A stretch of DNA of 64,000 bases from UBA10646 sp046296295 (lineage in GTDB: Bacteria > Bacteroidota > Bacteroidia > Chitinophagales > Chitinophagaceae). Position numbers and translations under genes: made by a program. Shown here piece after piece: positions 24,359 to 32,921 of the stretch; the first letter of the stretch is position 1; each line of letters begins with the position of its first letter. The notes under the pieces are model-generated. The model did no database searches. It saw only the letters and a program-made list of their open reading frames with translations, and was not told where the DNA came from. The DNA lies in assembly GCA_046296295.1 (NCBI GenBank), contig JBKBLG010000006.1, forward strand, positions 84,207-148,206. Reading direction: 5' to 3'.

Positions 24359-24419
24359 CACCTCCCCGGTGATTCGGTACTCACGAAAATGACCCGGGTT
24401 ATCATAATAGTGTAGCGTT
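24359..24419 (+). promoter_or_regulatory. rplA-rplJ spacer with GC-rich hairpin (possible L10 leader)
   Basis: CCCGG near 24364 and CCGGG near 24395 can pair around an A-rich loop, just before rplJ. In many bacteria this position holds the RNA site bound by L10(L12)4. The assignment is positional only. Confidence 0.3.
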
Positions 24420-24944
24420 ATGACTAAAGATCAAAAAAATGAAGTAATTGAACTTTTAAAAGAAAAGTTCAATCAGTACAACAACTTCTATGTAACAAAT
24501 ACTGAAAGCCTAACAGTTGATCAGGTTGGTAAGTTGCGTAGAGCTTGTTTTGATAAAAATGTAGAAATGAAGGTGGCTAAAAACACCCTCATTCGCAAAG
24601 CCTTAGAGCAAATTGATGCAGAGCGTTTTGCTGGTGTATACGACAGCTTGAACAATGTAACTGCGTTGATGTTCAGCGAAAATCCAAAGGAGCCTGCACT
24701 TATTATTAGTAGCTTCCGTAAAGAAAACAACAACAGCGAAAAGCCTGAACTTAAAGCCGCTTTCATTAATGGCGATGTATTTGTAGGTAACGACCAATTG
24801 GCAGCCCTTACAAAAATCAAAACCAAGAACGAACTTATCGGCGAAGTTATTGGCTTGTTACAAAGCCCTGCGAAGCGTGTATTGGCTGCTTTACTGCACC
24901 ATCACGAAAAGCAAGCTGAAGGAGCAACTGTTGCTGCTGAATAA
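24420..24944 (+). CDS. rplJ: Large ribosomal subunit protein uL10
   Basis: 174 residues: KNEVIELLKEKFNQYNNFYV, LRRACFDKNVEMKVAKNTLIRKAL, then LLQSPAKRVLAALLHHHEKQ, the helix that binds L7/L12 dimers. It anchors the stalk. Confidence 0.97.
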   Translation: MTKDQKNEVIELLKEKFNQYNNFYVTNTESLTVDQVGKLRRACFDKNVEMKVAKNTLIRKALEQIDAERFAGVYDSLNNVTALMFSENPKEPALIISSFRKENNNSEKPELKAAFINGDVFVGNDQLAALTKIKTKNELIGEVIGLLQSPAKRVLAALLHHHEKQAEGATVAAE

Positions 24945-24953
24945 TCAGATCTT

Positions 24954-24967
24954 CATTTACCGTAAGG
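24954..24967 (-). repeat. Dispersed motif, exact copy between rplJ and rplL
   Basis: CATTTACCGTAAGG, 10 bp after the rplJ stop, just before the attenuator-like hairpin. Confidence 0.8.
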
Positions 24968-24977
24968 TAACAAACAT

Positions 24978-25051
24978 ATTATCCTTAGCCTGAGGGATAA
25001 TCTCAATTTTTTTAAAAACCTCCGCCGGAGCTCAGGCAATGAAGGCGGAAG
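24978..25051 (+). promoter_or_regulatory. rplJ-rplL intergenic attenuator-like region
   Basis: First hairpin: ATTATCC (24978-24984) with GGATAAT (24995-25001), followed five bases later by seven Ts (25007-25013). Second hairpin: TCCGCC (25021-25026) with GGCGGA (25044-25049), ending 15 nt before the rplL ATG. This is a partial terminator followed by a leader stem. It could set the excess of L7/L12 over L10. Confidence 0.5.
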
Positions 25052-25064
25052 AAATTTTGTAACA

Positions 25065-25439
25065 ATGGCAGATATTAAAGCCTTGGCCGAACAATTAGTT
25101 GGCCTAACAGTAAAAGAAGTACAAGAATTAGCTGATGTATTAAAAGCTGATTACGGTATTGAACCAGCTGCTGCTGCAGTTGTAGTAGCTAGCGGCGATG
25201 GCGGTGGTGCTGCTGCCGTAGAAGAAAAAACTGCTTTCGACGTAGTTTTGGTTAGCGGTGGTGCTAGCAAATTAAACGTTGTTAAAGTGGTTAAAGAATT
25301 AACAGGTTTAGGCTTGAAAGAAGCTAAAGACCTAGTTGATGGTGCTCCTAAACCAGTTAAAGAAGGTGTTTCTAAAGCTGAAGCTGAAGAAATAGCCGCT
25401 AAGTTGAAAGAAGCTGGTGCTGAAGTTGAAGTAAAGTAA
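25065..25439 (+). CDS. rplL: Large ribosomal subunit protein bL12 (L7/L12)
   Basis: 124 residues: dimerising N-terminal helix (LAEQLVGLTVKEVQELADVL), an Ala/Gly hinge (PAAAAVVVASGDGGGAAA), and the C-terminal factor-binding domain (KTAFDVVLVSGGASKLNVVK to GLKEAKDLVDGAPKPVKEG). A multicopy stalk protein that recruits GTPase factors. The expected next genes rpoB and rpoC are missing; a terminator and a convergent Fe-S gene follow. Confidence 0.98.
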   Translation: MADIKALAEQLVGLTVKEVQELADVLKADYGIEPAAAAVVVASGDGGGAAAVEEKTAFDVVLVSGGASKLNVVKVVKELTGLGLKEAKDLVDGAPKPVKEGVSKAEAEEIAAKLKEAGAEVEVK

Positions 25440-25459
25440 ATTTTCTTCGGAAGCATATT

Positions 25460-25488
25460 AAAAGGGCCGCAATTGCGGCTCTTTTTTA
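25460..25488 (+). terminator. Terminator of the rplKAJL operon
   Basis: An 11-bp stem with one G-U pair (25460-25470 with 25475-25485; core GGGCCGC/GCGGCTC), AATT loop, T run. Confidence 0.88.
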
Positions 25489-25510
25489 TTTATGGCTATT
25501 AACAGTATAT

Positions 25511-25543
25511 CAATAAAAAAGCTTGAACCACAGTTCAAGCTTT
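25511..25543 (-). terminator. Minus-strand terminator of the Fe-S membrane protein gene
   Basis: An 11-bp stem (25518-25528 with 25533-25543; GCTTGAAC/GTTCAAGC core). On the minus strand it is followed by a T run (AAAAAA at 25515-25520 on the plus strand). Confidence 0.78.
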
Positions 25544-25565
25544 CAAGAATTTTTTCATCAATAAT

Positions 25566-26894
25566 TTAAGCCATTTCGCTTACCCACTTATCACGTTCAT
25601 CGGGGCTAAATTTCCATGGCGCAAAATTGTTTTCAATATTGCTAAAAGTGCCGTTCCATTCTTGTGGTGCATTACTTTCTTCCATGATTAAAAAACGGCG
25701 CTGTTGTAAGATGATGTCAAGTGGACTAATACTTACAGGACAAGCCTCTACACAGGCATTGCAGGTAGTACATGCACGTAATTCTTCTGCTGAAATATAA
25801 TCATGTAATAGGCTTTTGCCATCGTCAACAAACTGGCCTTTATTGGCATTGATGTTCTTGCCTACTTCTTCTAGTCTGTCGCGGGTTTTCATCATAATTG
25901 CTCTCGGGCTTAACTTTTTACCCGTAAGGTTAGCGGGGCACGCTGCCGTACAGCGGCCACACTCTGTACAACTGTAGGCATCTAATAGATTTTTCCAGCT
26001 TAAATCAAACACATCTTTAGCGCCGAACTTTTGTGGTGCACCTTCTGGCGCAGGAGCATTAGCTGCCGCAGCAGGGTCCATGGCATACAATACTTCTTTT
26101 TGTATGGCGGGCATATTTTGCATCTTTCCTTGTACATCTAGCCTCCCATAATAAGCATTTGGAAATGCTAATAAAATATGCAAATGCTTGCTGTAAGGTA
26201 AGTAGTTTAAAAAAGCGAAAATGCCAACAATATGTAACCACCAGGCAGCACGTTCAATGAATATTAAAGTGTTGGTACTAAGGCTGCTAAAAGCTGGTAC
26301 AAGTAAGTTGCTCACCCATAAAGTGCCTGTGGCAGTATAGTGTTCACTGCCTTGTGCTTGCAATACTTGGTCGGCAGCATTCATGCTTAAAAACAAGGTC
26401 ATTAGTACAATCTCTGTCACTAAAATATAGTTAGCATCGCTACGTGGCCAGCCGTTTAAATCGTTGCTTAAAAACCGTTTTATTTTTAATACATTTCTTC
26501 GCACTAAAAACACTACACACACCACCAATACTAAAGCTGCTAAAACCTCAAAGGCATTGATCAAGAAATTGTATAAACCTTGCGGTAAAAGCTGTAAAAA
26601 AAGGCGGTGCTTACCTAATAATCCGTCAAGCACAATTTCTAATACTTCAATATTAATGATGATGAAGCCTGCATAAATAATGAAGTGCATCAGTGCAACA
26701 GGCACATTCTTGAACATTTTCTTTTGTCCGAGTGCTAGCAGCACCACATTTCGCCAACGAATATTGGGGTGGTCGTTCAAATTTTCATCACGACCTAAAA
26801 GAATGTTTCTCCGAATTTCACCCGCTTTTTTAGCGAACAAATACACAGAAACTGCTAGAAGTGCTATAAAAGCCAGAATAGATATTATGTGCAT
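25566..26894 (-). CDS. Membrane-bound (Fe-S) protein, heterodisulfide-reductase-like
   Basis: 442 residues. The N-terminal half has about five to six membrane helices (cytochrome-b-like nitrate-reductase-gamma region, with His in VALMHFIIYAG and WWLHIVGIF as possible heme ligands). The C-terminal half has two 4Fe-4S motifs, CTECGRCTAACPANL and CTTCNACVEACPVSI, in a GlpC/HdrC-like domain. It probably moves electrons between a quinone pool and a soluble partner. The CCG-domain protein that often follows it in Bacteroidota is not adjacent here. One motif variant encodes LLPQGLYN. Confidence 0.85.
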   Translation of the reverse strand: MHIISILAFIALLAVSVYLFAKKAGEIRRNILLGRDENLNDHPNIRWRNVVLLALGQKKMFKNVPVALMHFIIYAGFIIINIEVLEIVLDGLLGKHRLFLQLLPQGLYNFLINAFEVLAALVLVVCVVFLVRRNVLKIKRFLSNDLNGWPRSDANYILVTEIVLMTLFLSMNAADQVLQAQGSEHYTATGTLWVSNLLVPAFSSLSTNTLIFIERAAWWLHIVGIFAFLNYLPYSKHLHILLAFPNAYYGRLDVQGKMQNMPAIQKEVLYAMDPAAAANAPAPEGAPQKFGAKDVFDLSWKNLLDAYSCTECGRCTAACPANLTGKKLSPRAIMMKTRDRLEEVGKNINANKGQFVDDGKSLLHDYISAEELRACTTCNACVEACPVSISPLDIILQQRRFLIMEESNAPQEWNGTFSNIENNFAPWKFSPDERDKWVSEMA

Positions 26895-26976
26895 ACGGCT
26901 TGCATTAATGGGTGCTAAAATAAGGTATTAGGCGGCTGCATAACCATTACGTTTTAAGTTGTTAATTTGAAGCAGC

Positions 26977-26984
26977 TAAATTTG
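26977..26984 (+). promoter_or_regulatory. -7 element directly before the PyrR-like gene
   Basis: TAAATTTG matches TAnnTTTG and ends 3 nt before the ATG at 26988, again suggesting a leaderless or near-leaderless mRNA. If so, the upstream TTG is excluded as a start. Confidence 0.45.
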
Positions 26985-26987
26985 AGC

Positions 26988-27485
26988 ATGAAATCTAAAA
27001 ACTGCATACTAACCCAAGCCGATGCTGCCAGAAAAATGCAACGAATGGCGCTGGAAATTGTAGAACAACTGCACAACGAAACCAATCCCATATACATTAT
27101 TGGTGTACGTACCAGCGGTACTATTATAGCCAAGCAGGTTGCTGCATTAGTACAGCCACACTTTCGGCAAGCCATTACCGTATTAGAGGTACAACTTCCC
27201 AAACATCAGTTTGGAGAAGTTCAATTATCGGCAACCCCCGATTTTAATGGTGCTAATATTATTGTAGTAGATGATGTGGTGAACACTGGGAGCACATTAA
27301 TGTATGCTTTAAAACCACTTTTAGCTTACTATCCTAAGCGTATTCAAATCTTAGTTTTAGTAGAGCGTATGCACAAGCTATTTCCTATTAAGCCCGATTA
27401 TGTGGGTATGAGTATTGCTACAACCCTTGAAGACCACATTACCGTAGAAGTACATGGCGATGTGGTAGAAGGAGCTTATATTTAA
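26988..27485 (+). CDS. PyrR-like phosphoribosyltransferase-fold protein
   Basis: 165 residues from ATG at 26988. The PRPP-binding loop is VVDDVVNTGSTLMYAL. The N terminus CILTQADAARKMQRMALEIVEQL and the blocks IYIIGVRTSGTIIAKQ, ILVLVERMHKLFPIKPDYVG resemble PyrR, a uracil phosphoribosyltransferase and RNA-binding attenuator of pyrimidine genes. No pyr genes or PyrR-type leader are nearby, so the regulatory role is unproven. It is followed by phosphoglucomutase 43 bp downstream. Confidence 0.78.
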   Translation: MKSKNCILTQADAARKMQRMALEIVEQLHNETNPIYIIGVRTSGTIIAKQVAALVQPHFRQAITVLEVQLPKHQFGEVQLSATPDFNGANIIVVDDVVNTGSTLMYALKPLLAYYPKRIQILVLVERMHKLFPIKPDYVGMSIATTLEDHITVEVHGDVVEGAYI

Positions 27486-27491
27486 TCATTC

Positions 27492-27503
27492 CATTTACGT
27501 AAG
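27492..27503 (-). repeat. Dispersed motif, shortened variant (CATTTACGTAAG)
   Basis: Copy lacking one C, between the PyrR-like gene and phosphoglucomutase. Confidence 0.5.
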
Positions 27504-27528
27504 TATAACTTTAAAAAGCAAATACATT

Positions 27529-29253
27529 ATGAATGCAACAATTGAAAACAATGTGAATGCCTGGTTGCAAGGTAACTACGATGAAGCTACGAAATCGGCT
27601 ATTCGTGCTTTGCAAAGCAATGAAAATGAATTAGCTGATGCGTTTTATAAAAGTCTAGAATTTGGCACAGGTGGTCTTAGGGGTATCATGGGGGTTGGTA
27701 CCAACCGCATGAACAAATACACGGTGGGTATGGCTACACAAGGTTTTGCCAACTATCTAAAAAAAACCTATGGAGATGCACCGGTGCGTGTTGTGGTTGG
27801 TCATGATAGTAGAAATAACAGTCGCTTTTTTGCTGAAACAACTGCTAATGTATTTGCAGCAAATGGTATTCAGGTATTTTTATTTGAGGCTCTCCGCCCA
27901 ACGCCTGAATTGAGTTTTGCTATCAGACATTTAGGCTGTCAAGCAGGTGTGGTATGTACTGCTAGCCATAACCCTAAAGAATACAACGGGTATAAAGCAT
28001 ATTGGAACGATGGCGGACAATTAGTACCCCCACACGATAAAAACGTAATCAAAGAAGTAGAAGCTATTACAAATGTAGACGATGTAAAATGGATTGGTGG
28101 TGAAGCCAACATTACACTCATTGGTAAAGAGCTAGATGAGGCTTACTTAGATATGCTCAAAGGGCTAAGCGTATATCCAGAAGTGGTGGCGCAACAACAC
28201 GATTTAAAAATTGTATATACCCCTATACATGGTACCGGTATTATGTTGGTGCCCCAAGCACTAAAAGCTTTTGGTTTTACTAATGTGCATATTGTAGAAG
28301 AACAAAGCACCCCCGATGGCAACTTCCCAACAGTAATATACCCCAACCCCGAAGAGAAAGATGCTATGAATATGGGGCTACAAAAAGCAATTGCATTAGA
28401 TGCCGATATTCTTTGCGGTACCGATCCCGATGCCGACCGTGTAGGCATTGGTGTGAAAAATCATAAAGGCGAATGGGTGCTTATGAATGGTAATCAAACA
28501 TTGGTACTTGCCTTTGCTTACATGATTGAAGCCCGTAAATCAAAAGGGATTGCTAAAGCTAACGATATGGTAGCAAGCACTATTGTAAGTACTGAAATGG
28601 TGAAAACAATTGCCGAAAAAAACAATGTACACTTCCATCAGGTGCTTACCGGTTTTAAATGGATTGCAGAACTTATCAAAGAAAAAGAAGGTGTTGAAGA
28701 TTTTATCGTAGGAGGAGAAGAAAGCTTCGGGCTAATGATTGGCGATAAAGTACGTGATAAAGACAGTATAAGTGCTGTTGCACTTTTATGCGAAATGGCA
28801 GCTTATGAAAAAGCTAATGGCCGCAGCTTATACGATAAACTGATTGATTTATACATACAATATGGCTTTTATTGGGAAGAACTTATCAGCATCACTAAAA
28901 AAGGTATGAATGGCCAACAAGAAATTGCGGAGATGATGGAAGGTTATCGTAACAATCCACCAGCCGAAATTAATGGTAGCAAAGTGGTTACGCTGCTCGA
29001 TTATCAACTGCAAGTTGGCAAAAATTTGCTTACAGGCGAGTCATATAAATTAGCATTACCTAAGAGCAATGTATTGCAGTTTATTACCGCCGATGGCAGT
29101 AAAATTTCTGCCCGACCTAGTGGTACCGAACCCAAAATCAAATTTTACTTCAGCGTTAACGCCCCGCTAGCCAATAAAAACGATTTTGATACCGTGTATG
29201 CACAACTTCAAGCACGTATTGCGGGTATCATCAGCAGTATGCATTTGAAGTAG
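27529..29253 (+). CDS. Phosphoglucomutase / phosphomannomutase (phospho-sugar mutase)
   Basis: 574 residues, the PgcA-like long form. Phosphoserine loop VCTASHNPKEYNGYK, metal loop GTDPDADRVGIG, sugar-binding loop GGEESFG, and phosphate-binding C-terminal SARPSGTEPKIKFY are all intact. The lead LEFGTGGLRGIMGVGTNRMN is typical of the alpha-phosphoglucomutase subgroup. It interconverts glucose 1-phosphate and 6-phosphate, for glycogen and sugar-nucleotide synthesis. A strong terminator follows. Confidence 0.93.
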   Translation: MNATIENNVNAWLQGNYDEATKSAIRALQSNENELADAFYKSLEFGTGGLRGIMGVGTNRMNKYTVGMATQGFANYLKKTYGDAPVRVVVGHDSRNNSRFFAETTANVFAANGIQVFLFEALRPTPELSFAIRHLGCQAGVVCTASHNPKEYNGYKAYWNDGGQLVPPHDKNVIKEVEAITNVDDVKWIGGEANITLIGKELDEAYLDMLKGLSVYPEVVAQQHDLKIVYTPIHGTGIMLVPQALKAFGFTNVHIVEEQSTPDGNFPTVIYPNPEEKDAMNMGLQKAIALDADILCGTDPDADRVGIGVKNHKGEWVLMNGNQTLVLAFAYMIEARKSKGIAKANDMVASTIVSTEMVKTIAEKNNVHFHQVLTGFKWIAELIKEKEGVEDFIVGGEESFGLMIGDKVRDKDSISAVALLCEMAAYEKANGRSLYDKLIDLYIQYGFYWEELISITKKGMNGQQEIAEMMEGYRNNPPAEINGSKVVTLLDYQLQVGKNLLTGESYKLALPKSNVLQFITADGSKISARPSGTEPKIKFYFSVNAPLANKNDFDTVYAQLQARIAGIISSMHLK

Positions 29254-29273
29254 TCAACATACTTTCAAATATT

Positions 29274-29309
29274 AATAGCTGTGTATAACTTTTTACACGG
29301 CTATTTTTT
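29274..29309 (+). terminator. Terminator after phosphoglucomutase
   Basis: A 12-bp stem with one wobble (29274-29285 with 29294-29305) followed by a T run. Confidence 0.8.
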
Positions 29310-29327
29310 TGCCCAAAAGGCAAGTAA

Positions 29328-29341
29328 CCTTGCGGTAAATG
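29328..29341 (+). repeat. Dispersed motif, G variant before the pcm-like gene
   Basis: CCTTGCGGTAAATG, 26 bp before the ATG of the pcm-like gene. Confidence 0.7.
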
Positions 29342-29366
29342 AAGCCGCACACTACATTTACGATTG

Positions 29367-30071
29367 ATGAAAGCATTAATAAACGAATATAAACTCAAAG
29401 AATTACGCAAAGAGCTTAAAGACGAATATAAACACAAAGGATTACGCAAAAAGCTCATAGAAGAATTGAGAGCAAAAGGTATTAGCGACGAGTCTGTACT
29501 TGCTGCTATGAATGAAATACCTAGGCATTTTTTCCTTGATTCTGCTTTTGAACTTATTGCTTACGAAGATAGAGCATTCCCAATAGGGCAGGGGCAAACA
29601 ATCTCTCATCCTTACACGGTTGCTTATCAAACACAGCTATTAGAAGTTAAACGTAACGAAAAAGTGCTCGAAATTGGCTCTGGAAGTATGTATCAAGCCA
29701 CGGTACTGCTGCAGCTTGGTGCTAAAGTATATACCATTGAACGCCAAAAAAAATTGTACGATTACCAAAGCGAAAACTACGTTTTTAAAAATAAGTATCC
29801 GTTTTTAAAGTGTTTTTATGGCGATGGGTTTAATGGGTTACCAACATATGCACCTTTCGATAAAATATTGGTAACGGCTGCGGCTCCATTCATTCCTGAG
29901 AAGCTTTTGGCTCAACTAAAAGTAGGGGGCTATATGGTAATTCCTGTAGATGATGAGCAATCGGGCATGCAACGTATGCTACGTCTTATTAAACAGCCCA
30001 ACGGTAGTGTTATTACCGAGCAATACGATAATTTTTCTTTTGTTCCTTTATTACAGGGTAAGCACCGTTAA
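29367..30071 (+). CDS. pcm: Protein-L-isoaspartate O-methyltransferase-like
   Basis: 234 residues from ATG at 29367. After a charged N-terminal extension the PCMT core begins LRAKGISDESVLAAMNEIPRHFF, then AYEDRAFPIGQGQTISHPYTVA, SAM motif I VLEIGSGSMYQATVL, and ILVTAAAPFIPEKLL. PCMT repairs isoaspartyl residues in aged proteins. Motif I normally reads GTGSGYQ; here the second glycine is Met. The extension contains a 39-bp tandem duplication. The family is clear; activity is likely but not certain given the change. Confidence 0.82.
   Translation: MKALINEYKLKELRKELKDEYKHKGLRKKLIEELRAKGISDESVLAAMNEIPRHFFLDSAFELIAYEDRAFPIGQGQTISHPYTVAYQTQLLEVKRNEKVLEIGSGSMYQATVLLQLGAKVYTIERQKKLYDYQSENYVFKNKYPFLKCFYGDGFNGLPTYAPFDKILVTAAAPFIPEKLLAQLKVGGYMVIPVDDEQSGMQRMLRLIKQPNGSVITEQYDNFSFVPLLQGKHR
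29385..29462 (+). repeat. 39-bp tandem duplication inside the pcm-like gene
   Basis: Units 29385-29423 and 29424-29462 both begin GAATATAAAC and share ATTACGCAAA. In frame they encode EYKLKELRKELKD and EYKHKGLRKKLIE, doubling a charged helix. Confidence 0.85.
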
Positions 30072-30072
30072 T

Positions 30073-30086
30073 CATTTACCGTAAGG
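30073..30086 (-). repeat. Dispersed motif, exact copy after the pcm-like gene
   Basis: CATTTACCGTAAGG, beginning one base after the stop codon. Confidence 0.8.
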
Positions 30087-30183
30087 CCATGATTATTATC
30101 ATATAAAATAATGGTTGCTATCATTTCTGAGGCTTTTTCGATTGATGATTTTTACAATATCAAATCATCAACAACCAACTTTT

Positions 30184-30642
30184 ATGTCTACAACTTTAGC
30201 CCACATCCTTTCCATAAAAGGCCCGCAGTTTAATGTTATTGATAAAAATGCTACTGTAAAAGAGGCATTACAACTAATGACTGCCGAGAATTTTAGTTAT
30301 CTTATTATTCGAGATCGAGAAAATTTTGTCGGTATTATTACCGAAAGAGATTATACTCGTAAAGTGGTGTTACAAGATAAGGCGAGCATTTCTACTAAAG
30401 TCACAGAAATTATGTCGCAAAACCTGCCCGTGTTAGATGCGAATGATACACCCGAAAAGTGCATGAAAATGCTCGAATTTTTTAAAAGCCGCTATGCTTT
30501 GGTATATCAGGAGTTTGTATTTATTGGTGTAATTACGGTAAGTGATATGGTACGTTATATTTTAAATCAAAATAATGCGAGTGTTCTACATCACTATCCC
30601 ACAACAGTAGGGAATGGCCATCAAAGGAATGTTTTTGCTTAA
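30184..30642 (+). CDS. CBS domain-pair protein
   Basis: 152 residues from ATG at 30184. Two CBS motifs: first FNVIDKNATVKEALQLMTAENFSYLIIRD to GIITERDYTRKV, second VTEIMSQNLPVLDANDTPEKCMKML to GVITVSDMVRYIL. CBS pairs bind adenosine nucleotides and sense energy state. It is stand-alone with no catalytic domain; the target is unknown. ATGs further upstream would add a hydrophobic segment with no family match. It ends in a shared terminator with the MATE gene. Confidence 0.88.
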   Translation: MSTTLAHILSIKGPQFNVIDKNATVKEALQLMTAENFSYLIIRDRENFVGIITERDYTRKVVLQDKASISTKVTEIMSQNLPVLDANDTPEKCMKMLEFFKSRYALVYQEFVFIGVITVSDMVRYILNQNNASVLHHYPTTVGNGHQRNVFA

Positions 30643-30673
30643 TAGCATAATAATGCCTCTTCGATTGCTTTTT

Positions 30674-30704
30674 AAGCGTTGTAATTTCTATTACAACGCT
30701 TTTA
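30674..30704. terminator. Bidirectional terminator between the CBS and MATE genes
   Basis: A 12-bp perfect stem (30674-30685 with 30690-30701; AAGCGTTGTAAT core) with TTCT loop and a T-rich right side. Confidence 0.87.
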
Positions 30705-30706
30705 TT

Positions 30707-32059
30707 TTACATGGTTTTGTGTTGCCAGCGGTTACTTCGTATGTACCAAAAACTTGGTATGAACATTACAATCCAATATAACCACTCACTAGCCCACCCC
30801 CAAACAATTGAAAGTTGTAAATATTCTAATACGTAGTAAGCATAAGCACAATACACTATAATTGCAGCAGTTTCTGTAAATAAGTTTAACTTACTATTGC
30901 CTGTGCCAACTACTGCATTTAGAAAAATGGTGGCAATACTCATCATCAGTAGTGCTGAGCTTACTATTCTTAGTACAGGGATGGCATTACTTACGAAACT
31001 TGCATTTTGGCCGTATAGGCCAAGAAACAAGCTTGGTAATGCATTGAGCAATAGGCAAACAATCAAAGAAAAGCCTGTGCTTAACTTCACCAAACGCCAA
31101 ATGAGCGGTAATACCTCTTTATGTTTTTTCTGGCCAATTACATTGCTAACCATACTATTACTAGTTGCGGCAAAAGCCCAACACATGCAACCAAATAACC
31201 CAAAAACATTACGCATTATATTGCTAATAGCTAAATCTTGCTCACCATGATGTTCTATTAGAATATAGAAAAACTCCCAGCTTATAATACTAATGGCATA
31301 CTGTAATACTAGCGGTGCGCTAATAGTGAGAATTTGTTGTAAGTATTGTTGTTGCCATTGTATTTTCTTAAATAACTGCAACTGCTTACTTAACCCTTTC
31401 CAACGCATAACAGCAAAAATTACCAACAGCCCGCCAGCCTCTGCTATAATAGATGCGTAAGCAGCCCCATTAAAGCCAAGCCGAGGCATACCCAACTTCC
31501 CATAAATAAGCGTATAATCTAAAACAATATTAATAATAGTTTCGGCTAGTGTTCCTAACACTAATAATTTGCTATTGTTAGTGCCTACTAATAAGGCATT
31601 CCGCATTTGATAGATATATAAAAATGGCAGCCCCCAAATACGTATGTAAAGGAAATGAATGGCGGTATCAACGTTGGCACTGTTGCGTAAGCTTTTACTA
31701 AGAACAGTTGGTGCTAATAAATAAGTAAGTATGATGCCTACGGCCGACATTATTAACGCAATTACAACACCATGATGGAAAATTTGTCCAATAGCAGTTG
31801 TATTGTTTTCTCCAGCTCGTCGGCTTATCAATGTTTGTAGTCCGTTGTTGAGACCACTGCCAATTACCGCAAAAATGAGGTAATACACTCCCGTAATGCC
31901 TGCGATAGCTAATGCTTGCTGACTTAATCCGCCAAGGAAAATATTGTTGGTAATAAAATTGAGCTGCGGTATAAATATGCTAAAGGCAATAGGTAATGCA
32001 ATTCTCAGAATGCTTTTGTAATTGGTACCAACTTGAAGCTGTAAAGTATTGCTTGCCAT
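30707..32059 (-). CDS. MATE family efflux transporter
   Basis: 450 residues with about 12 membrane helices. The N-terminal region ILRIALPIAFSIFIPQLNFITNNIFLG and GLNNGLQTLISRRAGE match the MATE family (NorM/DinF-like), as does NAVVGTGNSKLNLF in the second half. It exports cationic compounds using Na+ or H+; the substrate is unknown. ATG at 32059 was chosen because upstream residues do not fit the family. It starts 77 bp from the divergent DUF3822 gene. Confidence 0.9.
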   Translation of the reverse strand: MASNTLQLQVGTNYKSILRIALPIAFSIFIPQLNFITNNIFLGGLSQQALAIAGITGVYYLIFAVIGSGLNNGLQTLISRRAGENNTTAIGQIFHHGVVIALIMSAVGIILTYLLAPTVLSKSLRNSANVDTAIHFLYIRIWGLPFLYIYQMRNALLVGTNNSKLLVLGTLAETIINIVLDYTLIYGKLGMPRLGFNGAAYASIIAEAGGLLVIFAVMRWKGLSKQLQLFKKIQWQQQYLQQILTISAPLVLQYAISIISWEFFYILIEHHGEQDLAISNIMRNVFGLFGCMCWAFAATSNSMVSNVIGQKKHKEVLPLIWRLVKLSTGFSLIVCLLLNALPSLFLGLYGQNASFVSNAIPVLRIVSSALLMMSIATIFLNAVVGTGNSKLNLFTETAAIIVYCAYAYYVLEYLQLSIVWGWASEWLYWIVMFIPSFWYIRSNRWQHKTM

Positions 32060-32136
32060 ATTGTAAAAGTAAGTGCTTGACTTGCAAAGCAGAAAATACA
32101 TGTGGTTCTGTGTAATATTGCACCAATAATACCGCT

Positions 32137-32916
32137 ATGGTACAAAAAATTATAGGTGCTTATCCAACCGCATTTGCTAATGATGTATTAGTGGTTGAAG
32201 CTGCAAGTAACAGTATTGCACTTGCTGTACACGATAACCATGGTAAGCTACAGGCTTACGAACTGTTTCAGTGGCAGGGTAATGCTGTATACACAGATAT
32301 ATTGCGAGAAGTAAGGAGTGAATCGCAACTGATACAAGCCAATTATGCGAACTCGAAGGTAAAATGGCGAGTTGCCGATGCATTGCTGCTACCTATACAA
32401 AAGCCCGACGTTACAAACGAAGATTTATTGCATTTAAGCTTTGGATATAAGGTAGGCTACGAAGTGTATTCACAGCCTTTAAGCTTAGGTTCATGTATTT
32501 ATAGAGTTCCTAGCGAATGGGTATCGGCTATTATGCAGTCTATGGTTGTACATGAGCAAATGCACGTTTATGGTGTTATGGCAGAGCAACATTTACCGCA
32601 AGGTATATGGCTACAAGTAGATACAGATACGATTACTATGAGTGTATTTACACCACAATTTTCAGGAGTAAGAATATTACAATATCATACACCGGAAGAT
32701 GTGCTATACCATGTGTTACATACATTAGAAGCCTATCAATTATCGAAAAACACCTCGGTGCATTGCTGTGGTTGGTTCGATGTTGAAAGTGCCTTGTGGG
32801 ATGTGTTGCAACAGTATTTACCCAACGTTGTATTGTCAGCACCCAAAGAAGATAGAATAGAGTCATCTATATTCACCAATTACCCAACACATTCGTTCAC
32901 TTTAGTTGCACCCTAG
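32137..32916 (+). CDS. DUF3822 family protein
   Basis: 259 residues. A two-lobed pattern like an actin/ASKHA fold is suggested by DVLVVEAASNSIALAVHD in the first lobe and GIWLQVDTDTITMSVF in the second, but no nucleotide motif is clear. In Bacteroidota DUF3822 genes typically precede rsmD, as here (5 bp spacing). Function unknown. A G-variant motif copy (32590-32603) encodes HLPQGI. Confidence 0.78.
   Translation: MVQKIIGAYPTAFANDVLVVEAASNSIALAVHDNHGKLQAYELFQWQGNAVYTDILREVRSESQLIQANYANSKVKWRVADALLLPIQKPDVTNEDLLHLSFGYKVGYEVYSQPLSLGSCIYRVPSEWVSAIMQSMVVHEQMHVYGVMAEQHLPQGIWLQVDTDTITMSVFTPQFSGVRILQYHTPEDVLYHVLHTLEAYQLSKNTSVHCCGWFDVESALWDVLQQYLPNVVLSAPKEDRIESSIFTNYPTHSFTLVAP
32590..32603 (-). repeat. 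Dispersed motif, G variant in the DUF3822 gene
   Basis: CATTTACCGCAAGG read as HLPQG. The unmodified motif would place a stop codon in this frame. Confidence 0.7.
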
Positions 32917-32921
32917 TACAT

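Noticed and set aside
26988..27485. PyrR attenuation system
   Set aside because: The protein resembles PyrR, but no pyr genes and no anti-antiterminator leader are present in the window.
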